In this document: positions 9,756 to 19,649 of the stretch, piece by piece
Numbering within the stretch: the stretch's first letter is position 1
Layout of the letters: each line of letters starts with the position of its first letter
Assembly (NCBI GenBank): GCA_021736385.1
Contig: JAIPFY010000007.1
Coordinates: 1-64,000 of the forward strand
Length of the DNA: 64,000 nucleotides
Reading direction: 5' to 3'
From: Spirochaetia bacterium
GTDB lineage: Bacteria; Spirochaetota; Spirochaetia; CAKZLE01
Program-made: the position numbers and the translations under genes
The notes under the pieces: generated by a model
The model's database searches: none
What the model was told of the DNA's origin: nothing
What the model saw: the letters and a program-made list of their open reading frames with translations, nothing else

Positions 9756-9914
9756 CGTATGGCCTCCTTAAAGCATAAGATTATGAGGAGACTATATACC
9801 CCGAAGTGGTTGTACGTCAAGGAATTTGGGGTATGTTGGGATGAATTTTACCGGTCGAGCCCGGTTTCAGCTTCGTCAGTTGACAGGGCCATGCATGGCA
9901 GATACTATACATGT

Positions 9915-10667
9915 ATGAGCAGACTGGTAGAGCTTGGTGAACATATGATCGGTTCCTCGTACCTGACGGTCTTTACCGGGGCCGGGGTCTCGACCCTCTC
10001 GGGTCTTCCTGACTTCAGGGGGGCGGGCGGTCTCTACAGCTCACCTGAGTCACAGAGGATCTTCGATTATGAGGTGTTCCTGCAGCAGCCGGAGTATTTC
10101 TACACACAGGTGCGTGAGCTGCTCTACAGCGAGCAGGATATCCGGCCCTCGATCGTGCATACGGTACTTGCCGAACTCGAAGATATGGGGATCGTACGAA
10201 GTATCATCACCCAGAACATCGATATGCTGCACGAGCGGGCAGGTTCACGGCACGTCTGCGCGATCCATGGTTCAGCTCTGCAGCATCACTGTATCAGCTG
10301 CGGGGCTCAGCAGACCATCGATGAGGTCCGTCCTGCAGTCCTGCGCGGCCAGGTGCCCACCTGTCGGCGGTGCTCAGGAGTCATGAAACCCGATATCACC
10401 TTCTTTGGAGAGGCGCTGCCTGTAGAAGCGTTCGAAGCTGCCATCAGGGAGAGCTCTCGAAGTGACTGTATGCTGATCCTGGGTTCTTCTCTGCTGGTGC
10501 AGCCTGCTGCATCCCTGCCGCTTGAGACGCTTCGACGAGGTGGGGAGATCATCATCGTCAACAGAGGTCCCACGCCGCTTGATGATCTGGCGACCCTTCG
10601 CTTCGAAGATCTCCGGGAGGTCTTCTCCCACCTGCAGGGAGTGCTGTGTGTCAGACCTTCTCGATGA
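9915..10667 (+). CDS. Sir2-family NAD-dependent deacylase
   Basis: FTGAGVSTLSGLPDFRGAGGLY...ITQNIDMLHERAGSRHVCAIHGSALQHHCISCG...CRRCSGVMKPDITFFGEALP...ILGSSLLVQPAASLP. Confidence 0.9.
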   Translation: MSRLVELGEHMIGSSYLTVFTGAGVSTLSGLPDFRGAGGLYSSPESQRIFDYEVFLQQPEYFYTQVRELLYSEQDIRPSIVHTVLAELEDMGIVRSIITQNIDMLHERAGSRHVCAIHGSALQHHCISCGAQQTIDEVRPAVLRGQVPTCRRCSGVMKPDITFFGEALPVEAFEAAIRESSRSDCMLILGSSLLVQPAASLPLETLRRGGEIIIVNRGPTPLDDLATLRFEDLREVFSHLQGVLCVRPSR

Positions 10668-12393
10668 TTCCCGGATCGGTCGCCTTGATCACGGACTCTA
10701 CCTGTAGTCGCTTGATCTTCTGCGTGGTGGTCATCTCCATGGCCTGCTCGATGACTCTCATCCGATGGATCCTCTTGTAGGGCAGGAGTTCTCTGTTATG
10801 TCCTGCTACCACGCCCTTGAGCTCTTCTACAACCTTCTGACTGTTATAGACCCCTTCACTGCCGAAGTACTCCCCGTTGGGGAAGATGACCGCCTCGATA
10901 CCCTCGGCTTGAGTCTCCCGGTTGGAGATGTAGCCCCGGATGAGGATCTGTTCGATCTGCGGGTCGAGTTGGAAGTGATCTTCAATCTCTTCGGGAAAGA
11001 CATTCTTCCCGCCCTCTGTGACGATCAGGGATTTGATCCTCCCGGTGAGGTAGAGGTAGTTCTCATCATCGAGATACCCCACATCCCCGGTCCTCAGATA
11101 CCCGTCGGCTGTGAAGAGTTCAGCGGTGGCTGCTTCGTTCCGGTAGTAGCCGCTGGTGATGTTCGGTCCCTTTACGACGATCTCCCCGTAGGAGTTCTCA
11201 TCGGTATCGATGATCTTCATGTCGACCAGAGGGAAGACTTTACCCACTGAGTCGATCTTGAACCGTGCACTGGGATTGAGTGTGAGGATGGGTGAGGTCT
11301 CTGTCAATCCGTAGCCCTGAACGAAATCAAGTCCCAGCTGGTTATAGCGTTTGAAGGTCTCAGGGGCAAGGGGACCGCCCCCGCAGATCAGGATCCTCAG
11401 GTTCTCCAGATTCGCCTTCTTCAGCAGGGAAGCGAAGATCTTCTTTCCCGGGTTCCTGCCGGTAGTCTGTTTGATCAAGCCGCTGATGCGCATCATCAGC
11501 CCCACATACAGATGGACGATCAGGCCTTTTGCTCTCACCTGTTTCATCATGCCCTGCAGGATCTTATTATAGAGAAGCGGGATCCCCATGAGGATGGTGA
11601 TCTCTCCCTTGCGCAGATCCTTCATGATCTGGGGGACTGCCAGACGGGTGGCGAAGATGATCTGGCTGCCGAACTGGATACCCTCGAGGAACACGGCAGT
11701 CATGCAGTAACTGTGGTGCAGCGGCAGCAGCGCATACCAGATATCTTTCTGAGAAGCATCGAGGAACATCTTGTGGCAGGCCTGATAGACATCAGACATG
11801 AGGTTCCTATGGGTGAGCATGACTCCCTTCTCGTTCCCGGTGGTCCCGGAGGTGAAGAGGATCGCGGCGAGATCATGCTCTGTGCGTACGGGCTTGGTGC
11901 AGCTCGGTGCAGCGAGATCGAGGATGAACTGCGGCAACCCGGGAGCGAGGGAGATGCGGGTACTGATCGGTGAGCTCTCTGAGACTGCCAGGTCATCGAA
12001 CTTCTCCCTGTCAACGAAGAGGACCGAGGCCTCACTGGCAGAGATGAGCCGTTCGATCGATGCATTGTCCAGCTGGTAGTCGATCGGGACGACCACTGCC
12101 CCCGCTTCGATGATGGCAAAGTAGGCGATACCCCAGTAGGGTGAGTTCTTCCCGGTGAGCGCTATGCGGTCTCCGGGGTTGACCCCGGAAGTGATCAGAT
12201 AGTCTGCAGTCCGTTCGACATGGCCTACGACCTCCGTATAGGTCATGGTGATCTCTGATGGGCTGAATGCGGTAAAGCAGGCAGCATCTGGATACTTGTG
12301 GGCAGACAGATGCAGCTGCTCGCTGATAGTCGGCCATTCTCCTGCAATCCAGGGCCCCCGGTAGTGTTCAAGTTCATCCCATGAGTTCTGCAT
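10651..12393 (-). CDS. AMP-dependent long-chain acyl-CoA synthetase/ligase
   Basis: ILFTSGTTGNEKGVMLTHRNL...FVQGYGLTETSPILTLN...YLRTGDVGYLDDENYLYLTGRIKSLIVTEGGKNVFPEEIE; start trimmed to MQNSWDEL. Confidence 0.9.
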   Translation of the reverse strand: MQNSWDELEHYRGPWIAGEWPTISEQLHLSAHKYPDAACFTAFSPSEITMTYTEVVGHVERTADYLITSGVNPGDRIALTGKNSPYWGIAYFAIIEAGAVVVPIDYQLDNASIERLISASEASVLFVDREKFDDLAVSESSPISTRISLAPGLPQFILDLAAPSCTKPVRTEHDLAAILFTSGTTGNEKGVMLTHRNLMSDVYQACHKMFLDASQKDIWYALLPLHHSYCMTAVFLEGIQFGSQIIFATRLAVPQIMKDLRKGEITILMGIPLLYNKILQGMMKQVRAKGLIVHLYVGLMMRISGLIKQTTGRNPGKKIFASLLKKANLENLRILICGGGPLAPETFKRYNQLGLDFVQGYGLTETSPILTLNPSARFKIDSVGKVFPLVDMKIIDTDENSYGEIVVKGPNITSGYYRNEAATAELFTADGYLRTGDVGYLDDENYLYLTGRIKSLIVTEGGKNVFPEEIEDHFQLDPQIEQILIRGYISNRETQAEGIEAVIFPNGEYFGSEGVYNSQKVVEELKGVVAGHNRELLPYKRIHRMRVIEQAMEMTTTQKIKRLQVESVIKATDPGIIEKV

Positions 12394-12606
12394 CGTCGTA
12401 CCTCTGTTCGTACTGTTGGAACCAGTCGTTATAGTATATGATATGACTTGTATGATAACAACCTTACGAAAGAATGTCAAAATAAAGAATCACTCAGTAG
12501 ACTTCAGTACAAAGCTTTGTTTTGTGAGTTACTATAAAAACATTATGTTACTATATAGACAAAAAGTTATTTTTTAAGTATCATAGTCGAAACAGTAGGA
12601 GATACT

Positions 12607-13365
12607 ATGTACATTGCAATCAATGGATTCGGAAGGATGGGACGGCTTATTCACACGGCTGCAGAGCACGGAGGTCTTACCGTGACTGCGGTCATCGACC
12701 CTGTATCAGATGATCCGCGGGTGAGTGCACGGGAGATCACCCGTGAAACGCTCAACGGAGCCGAGGTCGTGATCGATTTCTCGCTGCCTGCTGCCGCGCT
12801 CGATACCATGAGAGCCTGCGCTGCCTGCGGCGTATCGATCGTCGTGGGCACCACCGGCTGGTATGATCAGATGGATCAGGCCCGCAGCATCATAGAGGAC
12901 GCTCAGGTGGGCTGCATCTGGTCAGGGAATTTCTCGCTCGGGGTGAACCTGCTCTTCGCGCTGGTGCGACAGGCTGCCGGGATCATGACACAGTTTCCCG
13001 AGTATGACTGCATGGTGCACGAGTATCATCATCGGAACAAGGCCGACAGCCCTTCGGGAACCGCATCGATGATCGGTTCCCTGCTGATCGATGGACTCGA
13101 TCATAAGGATCGCATGGTCACCGAAGCCCTCGATCATCCGATCGGATCAGATGAACTGCACGTCTCCTCGACCCGCGGCGGCTCTATACCGGGGACCCAT
13201 ACGATCACCTTCGATTCTGATGTCGATACGATAGAGATCACCCACAGAGCAAGAAACCGCGAGGGGTTCGCCCTCGGGGCGGTGAAGGCTGCCGGGTGGA
13301 TCGGGAAAAGAAGGGGATTCTTCACGATAGATGACATGATGGCAGATATGCTGGGAGGCAGATAG
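12607..13365 (+). CDS. dapB: 4-hydroxy-tetrahydrodipicolinate reductase
   Basis: INGFGRMGRLIHTAAE...SGNFSLGVNLLFALV...EYHHRNKADSPSGTA...STRGGSIPGTHTITFDS. Confidence 0.95.
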   Translation: MYIAINGFGRMGRLIHTAAEHGGLTVTAVIDPVSDDPRVSAREITRETLNGAEVVIDFSLPAAALDTMRACAACGVSIVVGTTGWYDQMDQARSIIEDAQVGCIWSGNFSLGVNLLFALVRQAAGIMTQFPEYDCMVHEYHHRNKADSPSGTASMIGSLLIDGLDHKDRMVTEALDHPIGSDELHVSSTRGGSIPGTHTITFDSDVDTIEITHRARNREGFALGAVKAAGWIGKRRGFFTIDDMMADMLGGR

Positions 13366-14262
13366 ATGAACGACAGATTATTACGCGGAGTGCATACGGC
13401 ACTGATCACCCCATTCACTCAGGAAGGCTATGTGGATCAGGCAGCTTTGAAACGACTGATCGATTTTCAGATAGAGAACGGGATCGACGGACTGGTCCCC
13501 TGCGGGACCACCGGGGAGAGCCCTACGCTCTCTCACGAGGAGCATGATCGAGTGATCAAGCTGACGGTGGATTATGCAGACGGCAGAGTACCGGTGATCG
13601 CAGGGACCGGGAGTAACTCTACCGCAGAGGCTGTGCGCCTGTCTCAGCATGCTGAGGCATCCGGAGTCGATGCGGTGCTGCTGGTGAATCCCTATTATAA
13701 CAAACCGACACAGAAAGGGCTCTACCTGCACTTCAAGGCGATCGCTGATGCGATGACGATCCCCTGTATCCTCTACAACATCAAAGGCAGGACCGGGGTC
13801 AATATCGATACTGACATCGTCGTGAAGCTGATGACCGAGTGTCCGAACATCATCGCAGTGAAAGAGGCCTCCGGCGATATCGAACAGATGAAGAATGTCA
13901 TCGCACACCGCCATGAAGGATTCACAGTCCTCTCAGGAGATGATACGATGGCAATCGATCTGATCGAAGCAGGCGGTGACGGGGTGATCTCCGTTGCCTC
14001 GAACATCATCCCGGGCAGGATGGTGGAGATGGTGCATACTGCACTCGCAGGTGACATCGCGGCAGCACGAAGGATGGAAGACACCCTGATGCCGCTGTTC
14101 GAAGCCTGTTTCCTCGAGACCAATCCCATTCCCATCAAGACTGCCATGGCGCATCTGGGATGGTGTGAGGAGATCTTCAGATTGCCGATCTGCAGCCTCT
14201 CATCGGAAGAGCATCGAAACACGATCTACAGCGTGCTGAAGAACCTTTCGATCACCAGATGA
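13366..14262 (+). CDS. dapA: 4-hydroxy-tetrahydrodipicolinate synthase
   Basis: GVHTALITPFTQEGYVD...GLVPCGTTGESPTLSHEEH...VLLVNPYYNKPTQKGLYLHFKAIADAMTIPCILYNIKGRTGVNI...AVKEASGDIEQM. Confidence 0.96.
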   Translation: MNDRLLRGVHTALITPFTQEGYVDQAALKRLIDFQIENGIDGLVPCGTTGESPTLSHEEHDRVIKLTVDYADGRVPVIAGTGSNSTAEAVRLSQHAEASGVDAVLLVNPYYNKPTQKGLYLHFKAIADAMTIPCILYNIKGRTGVNIDTDIVVKLMTECPNIIAVKEASGDIEQMKNVIAHRHEGFTVLSGDDTMAIDLIEAGGDGVISVASNIIPGRMVEMVHTALAGDIAAARRMEDTLMPLFEACFLETNPIPIKTAMAHLGWCEEIFRLPICSLSSEEHRNTIYSVLKNLSITR

Positions 14263-14308
14263 GTCTGCGGACCTAGTACCGATCAATATTTATGCAGGAG
14301 ATATATGC

Positions 14309-15541
14309 ATGGCGAGAATAAACGAACATTACAGCAAACTGGCAGCAGGATACCTGTTTCCGGAGATCGGACGCAGAGTGCGGCAGTTCCAGCAGGAGCA
14401 TCCGCAGGCACAGATCAAGAAGCTGGGCATCGGGAACACGACCGAAGCTCTGACTCCTTCGATCCTTGCAGGGCTGCACAAGAGCATCGACCGACTCGGC
14501 GATGTCAGCACCTACAGCGGATACGGTGATGAACAGGGTGATCATGCACTGAGAGAGGCTCTGAAGGCGTTCTACCAGGATACACGGTCGATCACGATCG
14601 ATGCAGATGAGTTCTTCATCAGTGATGGTGCCAAACCCGATTCCGGGAACATCCAGTCGATCTTCAGTTCCGATGCCGTGATCGCTATCCAGGATCCGGC
14701 GTACCCGGTCTATGTGGATTCCAATGTCATAGCCGGCAGGACCTCAGGGTTCGATCAGGCATCAGGGGAGTACCGTGATTTCATCTATATGCCCTGCAAT
14801 GAGGAGAACGGCTTCATCCCTGAAGTCCCTCAGGGACATGCTGATCTGATCTATCTGTGCAGTCCCAATAATCCCACAGGTGCGGTCGCCTCGAAAGAAC
14901 AGCTCAAAGCCTTTGTCGATTATGCCCGGGAACACCGATCAGTGATCATCTTCGATGCCGCCTATGCGGAGTATATCAGCGATCCGTCTTTGCCGAAGAG
15001 CATCTACGAGATCGAAGGTGCCAGAGAGTGTGCCATCGAGATCAACAGCTTCTCCAAGTTCGCCGGATTCACCGGCGTACGCCTCGGGTGGAGCATCGTC
15101 CCCAGGGAACTGACCGTCGAAGGTGCAGCTCCAGGGGAAGTACACCGACTCTGGTTCAGAAGACAGTGCACCTTCTTCAACGGGGCTTCGAACATCGTCC
15201 AGTCAGGCGGGATCGCAGCACTCTCACAGGATGGCCTGAAGGAGTGCTATGAGCTGATCGGATACTATATGGAGAATGCCCGTATCATCAGGTCAGCAGC
15301 GGTAGCACTGGGACTGACCGTCTATGGCGGCGATAATGCCCCGTATCTGTGGGTCAAAGCACCCGAAGGGATCTCCTCCTGGGAGTTCTTCGACCGTCTG
15401 CTCGAACAGGCCCACGTGGTAGGGACTCCGGGAGTGGGGTTCGGACCGGCAGGAGAGGGGTATCTCAGACTCAGTGCCTTCGGACACAGGGAAGATATTA
15501 CAGCTGCAGTGAAGAGCATACAAGATCATCTGAGCCTGTGA
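14309..15541 (+). CDS. dapL: LL-diaminopimelate aminotransferase
   Basis: INEHYSKLAAGYLFPEIGRRV...LGIGNTTEALTPSI...YSGYGDEQGDHALREAL...FISDGAKPDSGNIQSIF...YLCSPNNPTGAV...INSFSKFAGFTGVRLGWSIVP. Confidence 0.95.
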   Translation: MARINEHYSKLAAGYLFPEIGRRVRQFQQEHPQAQIKKLGIGNTTEALTPSILAGLHKSIDRLGDVSTYSGYGDEQGDHALREALKAFYQDTRSITIDADEFFISDGAKPDSGNIQSIFSSDAVIAIQDPAYPVYVDSNVIAGRTSGFDQASGEYRDFIYMPCNEENGFIPEVPQGHADLIYLCSPNNPTGAVASKEQLKAFVDYAREHRSVIIFDAAYAEYISDPSLPKSIYEIEGARECAIEINSFSKFAGFTGVRLGWSIVPRELTVEGAAPGEVHRLWFRRQCTFFNGASNIVQSGGIAALSQDGLKECYELIGYYMENARIIRSAAVALGLTVYGGDNAPYLWVKAPEGISSWEFFDRLLEQAHVVGTPGVGFGPAGEGYLRLSAFGHREDITAAVKSIQDHLSL

Positions 15542-15564
15542 GAGACCGGGCTGAAGGAGCACCT

Positions 15565-16824
15565 ATGAACGTGAAAGACGTTCCGTTTACCAAAGAGACT
15601 ATCGAGAGGACGGTCGGGGAGTTCCCGACCCCCTTCCATATATATGACGAGGCTGCGATCAGGGCGAAGGCACGTACGTTCACAGAGGCGTTTGCGTGGG
15701 CCCCGGGATTCATGAACTATTTTGCCGTGAAGGCCTGTCCCAACCCGGCGATCATGTCGATCCTTCGAGAAGAGGGGTTCGGTGCAGACTGCAGCTCGCT
15801 TCCCGAGCTGCTGCTCAGCGAACAGGTGGGGCTCACCGGTGAACAGATCATGTTCACCTCCAATGACACCCCGGCAGAGGAGTTCGCCCAGGCGTACAGA
15901 CTCGGGGCTGTGATCAACCTTGATGACATCACCCATATCAAGACCATGGAAGAGAGCTGCGGCATCCCGGAGTTGATCTGTTTCCGCTATAATCCCGGCG
16001 ATGCACGGACCGGGAATGCCATCATCGGACATCCTGCAGAAGCAAAATACGGGCTGACCGGTGATCAGATCGTCTCTGCCTATAAGATCATGAAGGACAA
16101 GGGTGTCAAACGCTTCGGTCTGCATACGATGGTCGCCTCCAACGAGCTCAACGGAGCCTATTTCGTCGAGACCGCCAGGATGCTCTTCGAGCTGAGTATC
16201 CGGATCAAGGAAGAGGCCGGGGTGAGACTGGAGTTCATCAACATGGGCGGCGGGATCGGGATACCGTACCGACCTGAAGAGACTGCAGTCGATCTGCAGC
16301 AGGTATCAGAGGGGATGAAGGAGCTGTATGAACAGATGATCGTACCGGCAGGTCTTGATCCCCTGCGTATCGTGTTCGAATGCGGACGTATGATCACCGG
16401 TCCCTACGGATACCTGGTATCGCAGGTACGACATGTCACCCAGAAGTACAAGCAGTATGCCGGCCTTGATTCCTGTATGACTGACCTGATGCGTCCTGCA
16501 CTCTATGGAGCCTACCACCACATCACGGTACTGGGCAAAGAGTCCCTGCCGTGTACACAGTCCTATGATGTCACCGGTTCGCTGTGTGAGAACAATGATA
16601 AGTTCGCCATCGACCGATCACTGCCGGAGATCGAAGAGGGAGACTATGTGGTCATCCATGACGCGGGGGCCCACGGGTATGCCATGGGTTTCAACTATAA
16701 TGGGAAACTTCGCTCGGCAGAGCTGCTGCTCGCTGAAGATGGCAGTGTGAAGCTGATCAGACGGGCTGAGACCATCGAGGACCTGTTTGCCACGCTCGAT
16801 TTCTCACCCAGAAGCATATCGTAA
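15565..16824 (+). CDS. lysA: Diaminopimelate decarboxylase
   Basis: TPFHIYDEAAIRAKARTF...NYFAVKACPNPAIMSILREEGFGADCSSLPEL...EFINMGGGIGIPYRPEE...FECGRMITGPYGYLVSQV; start trimmed to ATG 15565. Confidence 0.9.
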   Translation: MNVKDVPFTKETIERTVGEFPTPFHIYDEAAIRAKARTFTEAFAWAPGFMNYFAVKACPNPAIMSILREEGFGADCSSLPELLLSEQVGLTGEQIMFTSNDTPAEEFAQAYRLGAVINLDDITHIKTMEESCGIPELICFRYNPGDARTGNAIIGHPAEAKYGLTGDQIVSAYKIMKDKGVKRFGLHTMVASNELNGAYFVETARMLFELSIRIKEEAGVRLEFINMGGGIGIPYRPEETAVDLQQVSEGMKELYEQMIVPAGLDPLRIVFECGRMITGPYGYLVSQVRHVTQKYKQYAGLDSCMTDLMRPALYGAYHHITVLGKESLPCTQSYDVTGSLCENNDKFAIDRSLPEIEEGDYVVIHDAGAHGYAMGFNYNGKLRSAELLLAEDGSVKLIRRAETIEDLFATLDFSPRSIS

Positions 16825-16857
16825 CGAATTGGCATCGATAGAAGGAGCAGCTACACG

Positions 16858-17313
16858 ATGATAGACCATACCGCCGCAGGCACGAGCTATTTGGAAGGAG
16901 CAGTCTGTTATTATACACAGAGGATCTATTTCAGTGACACTGATGCAGGCGGTATCGTCTATCACAGCAGATACCTTGATATCACCGAACACGCACGTAC
17001 GGAGATGCTGCGTCTGCTGGGGATCGAGCAGGGAGCGGCCATGAGGGATCATCGAGTGGGGTATGTGGTGAAGTCGATCTCCATCGACTACGAACGCCCC
17101 GGACTGCTCGATGATCTGCTGACGGTGAGGACCGTGGTCACACGCTGTGACCGCTTCTCTCTGGTGCTCGATCAGCGCATCATGCGCGGTCAGCAGCAGC
17201 TTGCCAGACAGCAGACCAAGGTAGGACATGTGGATATCGGGTCAGGCAAACCGGTGCTCATCCCCGGTCAGACCCGAGAGCTGTTCGGACAGCTCACCGG
17301 CGGTACTGACTAG
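16858..17313 (+). CDS. YbgC-like hotdog acyl-CoA thioesterase
   Basis: TQRIYFSDTDAGGIVYHSRYLDITEHARTEMLRLLGI. Confidence 0.85.
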   Translation: MIDHTAAGTSYLEGAVCYYTQRIYFSDTDAGGIVYHSRYLDITEHARTEMLRLLGIEQGAAMRDHRVGYVVKSISIDYERPGLLDDLLTVRTVVTRCDRFSLVLDQRIMRGQQQLARQQTKVGHVDIGSGKPVLIPGQTRELFGQLTGGTD

Positions 17314-18353
17314 AAACACCTGCCGTGGGTACTTTTCAGACACGGCCCATCACATCGGTAACAGATCTCATGTTCCAGCGGGGATCCCTGCACATAGTCT
17401 GAGATGTTCGAGAGGGTCGTCTGTGCGATATTGTCCAGCGCCTCTGCGGTCAAAAATCCCTGATGAGAGGTGACCAGCACGTTGTTGAACGAGAGCAGGC
17501 GCGCCAGCTGATCATCATGCACATACGACAGTGAATAATCATGAAAGAAGAATTCGCTCTCCTCTTCATAGACATCCAGCCCGGCAGCGCCGATCTTCCG
17601 GCTCTTGAGTCCTCGAACCAGTGCTGTGGTATCGATCAGCTGCCCTCTGCTGGTATTGATCACCATCACCTGATCCTTCATCATAGCCACCGCCTCCTCA
17701 TCGATCAGGTGGTGTGTCTGTTCGGTCAGCGGACAGTGCAGTGAGATGATATCGGATCGCCGGTAGAGCTCGGGCAGCTCGACGAAACTGATATGAGGGT
17801 CGCTCTTGAGTTCCTCCGGCTCATGCCGGTCATGGACGAGCACCTCGGTACCGAAGCCCCGCATGATCGAGATCATGATCCTGCCGATCCTCCCGGCCCC
17901 GATGATCCCGACGGTCTTCCCGTGCAGGTCGAACCCTGTCAGTCCGGTGATACTGAAATTGCTCTCTCTGGTCCTGTTATAGGCTTTATGCGTCTTACGG
18001 TTGAGCGTCATGATCAGCGCTGCAGCATGCTCTGCGACCGCATAGGGAGAGTAGGCAGGTACCCGTACGACATGGATCCTGTGGTGATAGACAGCCTTCA
18101 GGTCAATGTTGTTATAGCCTGCGGATCTCAGGGCGATCAGATGCACCCCGTGTTCGGCGAGTGATCGTGCGACCGCTTCATCAACACGGTCATTGACGAA
18201 CAGGCATACCGCATCGGCACCATGTGCCAGGGCTGTGTTCGCCGGTGATATACGATCTCCGACATAGACGATCTTGAACCGGTCATCATCAGCATGTCGA
18301 TCGAATGATGCTGTATCATAAGGTTGTGCGTCGTAGCACACTATGGTTATCAT
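17310..18353 (-). CDS. D-lactate dehydrogenase-like 2-hydroxyacid dehydrogenase with Cys-rich C-terminal tail
   Basis: ALRSAGYNNIDLKAVYHHRIHVVRVPAYSPYAVAEHAAALIMTLNRKTHKAYNRTRESNF...GKTVGIIGAGRIGRI...INTSRGQLIDTTAL...VTSHQGFLTAEAL; tail ICYRCDGPCLKSTHGRCF. Confidence 0.9.
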   Translation of the reverse strand: MITIVCYDAQPYDTASFDRHADDDRFKIVYVGDRISPANTALAHGADAVCLFVNDRVDEAVARSLAEHGVHLIALRSAGYNNIDLKAVYHHRIHVVRVPAYSPYAVAEHAAALIMTLNRKTHKAYNRTRESNFSITGLTGFDLHGKTVGIIGAGRIGRIMISIMRGFGTEVLVHDRHEPEELKSDPHISFVELPELYRRSDIISLHCPLTEQTHHLIDEEAVAMMKDQVMVINTSRGQLIDTTALVRGLKSRKIGAAGLDVYEEESEFFFHDYSLSYVHDDQLARLLSFNNVLVTSHQGFLTAEALDNIAQTTLSNISDYVQGSPLEHEICYRCDGPCLKSTHGRCF

Positions 18354-18572
18354 ATGAATCTCCTTACAGGTGATGGACTGAAGATACTCACAGGAGGACT
18401 CCAACGCATAGAGCTCAGCTGGATATATATCCTCTGGTTCATCAGACGTGAGGGCTCAGCCTGATCGGGGTACTCTCCCGGCTCAGAAGTTTCTTGAAGT
18501 ATCGCAGAAGATTGGGTATCATCTATAGGATAGTGGAATTCGGTATATCAGCTATGAGCAGGGGGGAATGAG

Positions 18573-19553
18573 ATGGTGTTGGACGATGATGTGAGCTGTG
18601 AACAGATCCGGAAGAGAGTGCGTGAGCTGGATGTGCTGACCGAAGAGCTGCTCTCTGAGCAGCGCGAGAAGAGTTCCCTGGAGAGTTCGTGGTCGGGGAA
18701 TCTCGGACACTGGTACTGGAACGTCCAGACGAATACGGTGGTCTTCGATCCGCTGAAGATCCGTGCCCTCGGGTATGAACGCTCGGAGGTTCCTGATGAG
18801 ATCCCGTATCAGTTCTTCACCGATCTGCTGCACCCCCAGGACTATGAACCGATCATGGAGCAGATGCGCTCTCACCTGCGCGGGGACCTGCCGGCCTATG
18901 AGGTGGAGTACCGTATCAAGGCGAAGGACGGGAGCTGGAAGTGGTTCTTCGACCGGGGTATGATCGTCAGACGTACCGAAGAGGGAGCCCCGCTGCTGCT
19001 TTCGGGTATCGTATATGACATCACTGCTGCCAAAGAACGGGAGATGGAACTCGAGCGGCAGAATCACAACCTGCAGATAGAGGCATGGACAGATCCCCTT
19101 ACGGGGATCGCCAACCGCCGGGCGGCTCTCAGAGATCTCGAGCGTGTGATGGAGCTCTCAGCTCTGAACAAGCAGCCGCTGTACCTCTGTATGTTCGATA
19201 TCGACCATTTCAAGCAGGTCAATGATACGCAGGGGCATGTGTACGGGGATCAGGTACTCAAGATCATCGCAGGACTGCTGAGGGATGCTGTCCGAGGTCA
19301 CGATATCGCAGGGCGGTATGGCGGGGAGGAGTTCATCGCAGCCTTCTATGGTGCAGATGAGCATCAGGCCCAGGCTATCGCAGAACGGGTCAGGAGGCAG
19401 GTGCAGGAGTATCAGTTCGACCGGGGAGTACAGGTGACCATCAGCGGCGGGCTCCAGCGGTATGGGTATCAGAGTATGACCGAGCTGATCTCAGATGCTG
19501 ACAGGAAGCTCTATGAGGCAAAGGCTGCCGGCAGGAATCGTATCGTCTCCTGA
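18573..19553 (+). CDS. PAS-GGDEF diguanylate cyclase
   Basis: PAS/PAC region then DPLTGIANRRAALRDLE...DIDHFKQVNDTQGHVYGDQVL...RGHDIAGRYGGEEFIAAF. Confidence 0.9.
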   Translation: MVLDDDVSCEQIRKRVRELDVLTEELLSEQREKSSLESSWSGNLGHWYWNVQTNTVVFDPLKIRALGYERSEVPDEIPYQFFTDLLHPQDYEPIMEQMRSHLRGDLPAYEVEYRIKAKDGSWKWFFDRGMIVRRTEEGAPLLLSGIVYDITAAKEREMELERQNHNLQIEAWTDPLTGIANRRAALRDLERVMELSALNKQPLYLCMFDIDHFKQVNDTQGHVYGDQVLKIIAGLLRDAVRGHDIAGRYGGEEFIAAFYGADEHQAQAIAERVRRQVQEYQFDRGVQVTISGGLQRYGYQSMTELISDADRKLYEAKAAGRNRIVS

Positions 19554-19580
19554 AACAGCTCACGAGGTGGACACCATAAG

Positions 19581-19605
19581 GAGACCGCCCCAACGGAGCG
19601 GTCTC
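19581..19605. terminator. Inverted repeat between convergent genes, possible bidirectional terminator
   Basis: GAGACCGC-N9-GCGGTCTC between the GGDEF gene stop and glnN stop. Confidence 0.55.
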
Positions 19606-19649
19606 ACAAAGCATATAAATGCGCAGTGTGTATATGTCCAGACTCTAGA

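Noticed and set aside
12481-12606. Possible lysine riboswitch upstream of dapB
   Set aside because: The AT-rich leader is short and I could not find the conserved lysine-element blocks.
15349-15564. Upstream extension of lysA to the ORF-track start
   Set aside because: It overlaps dapL in another frame; ATG 15565 with an upstream AAGGAG RBS matches the conserved N-terminus.
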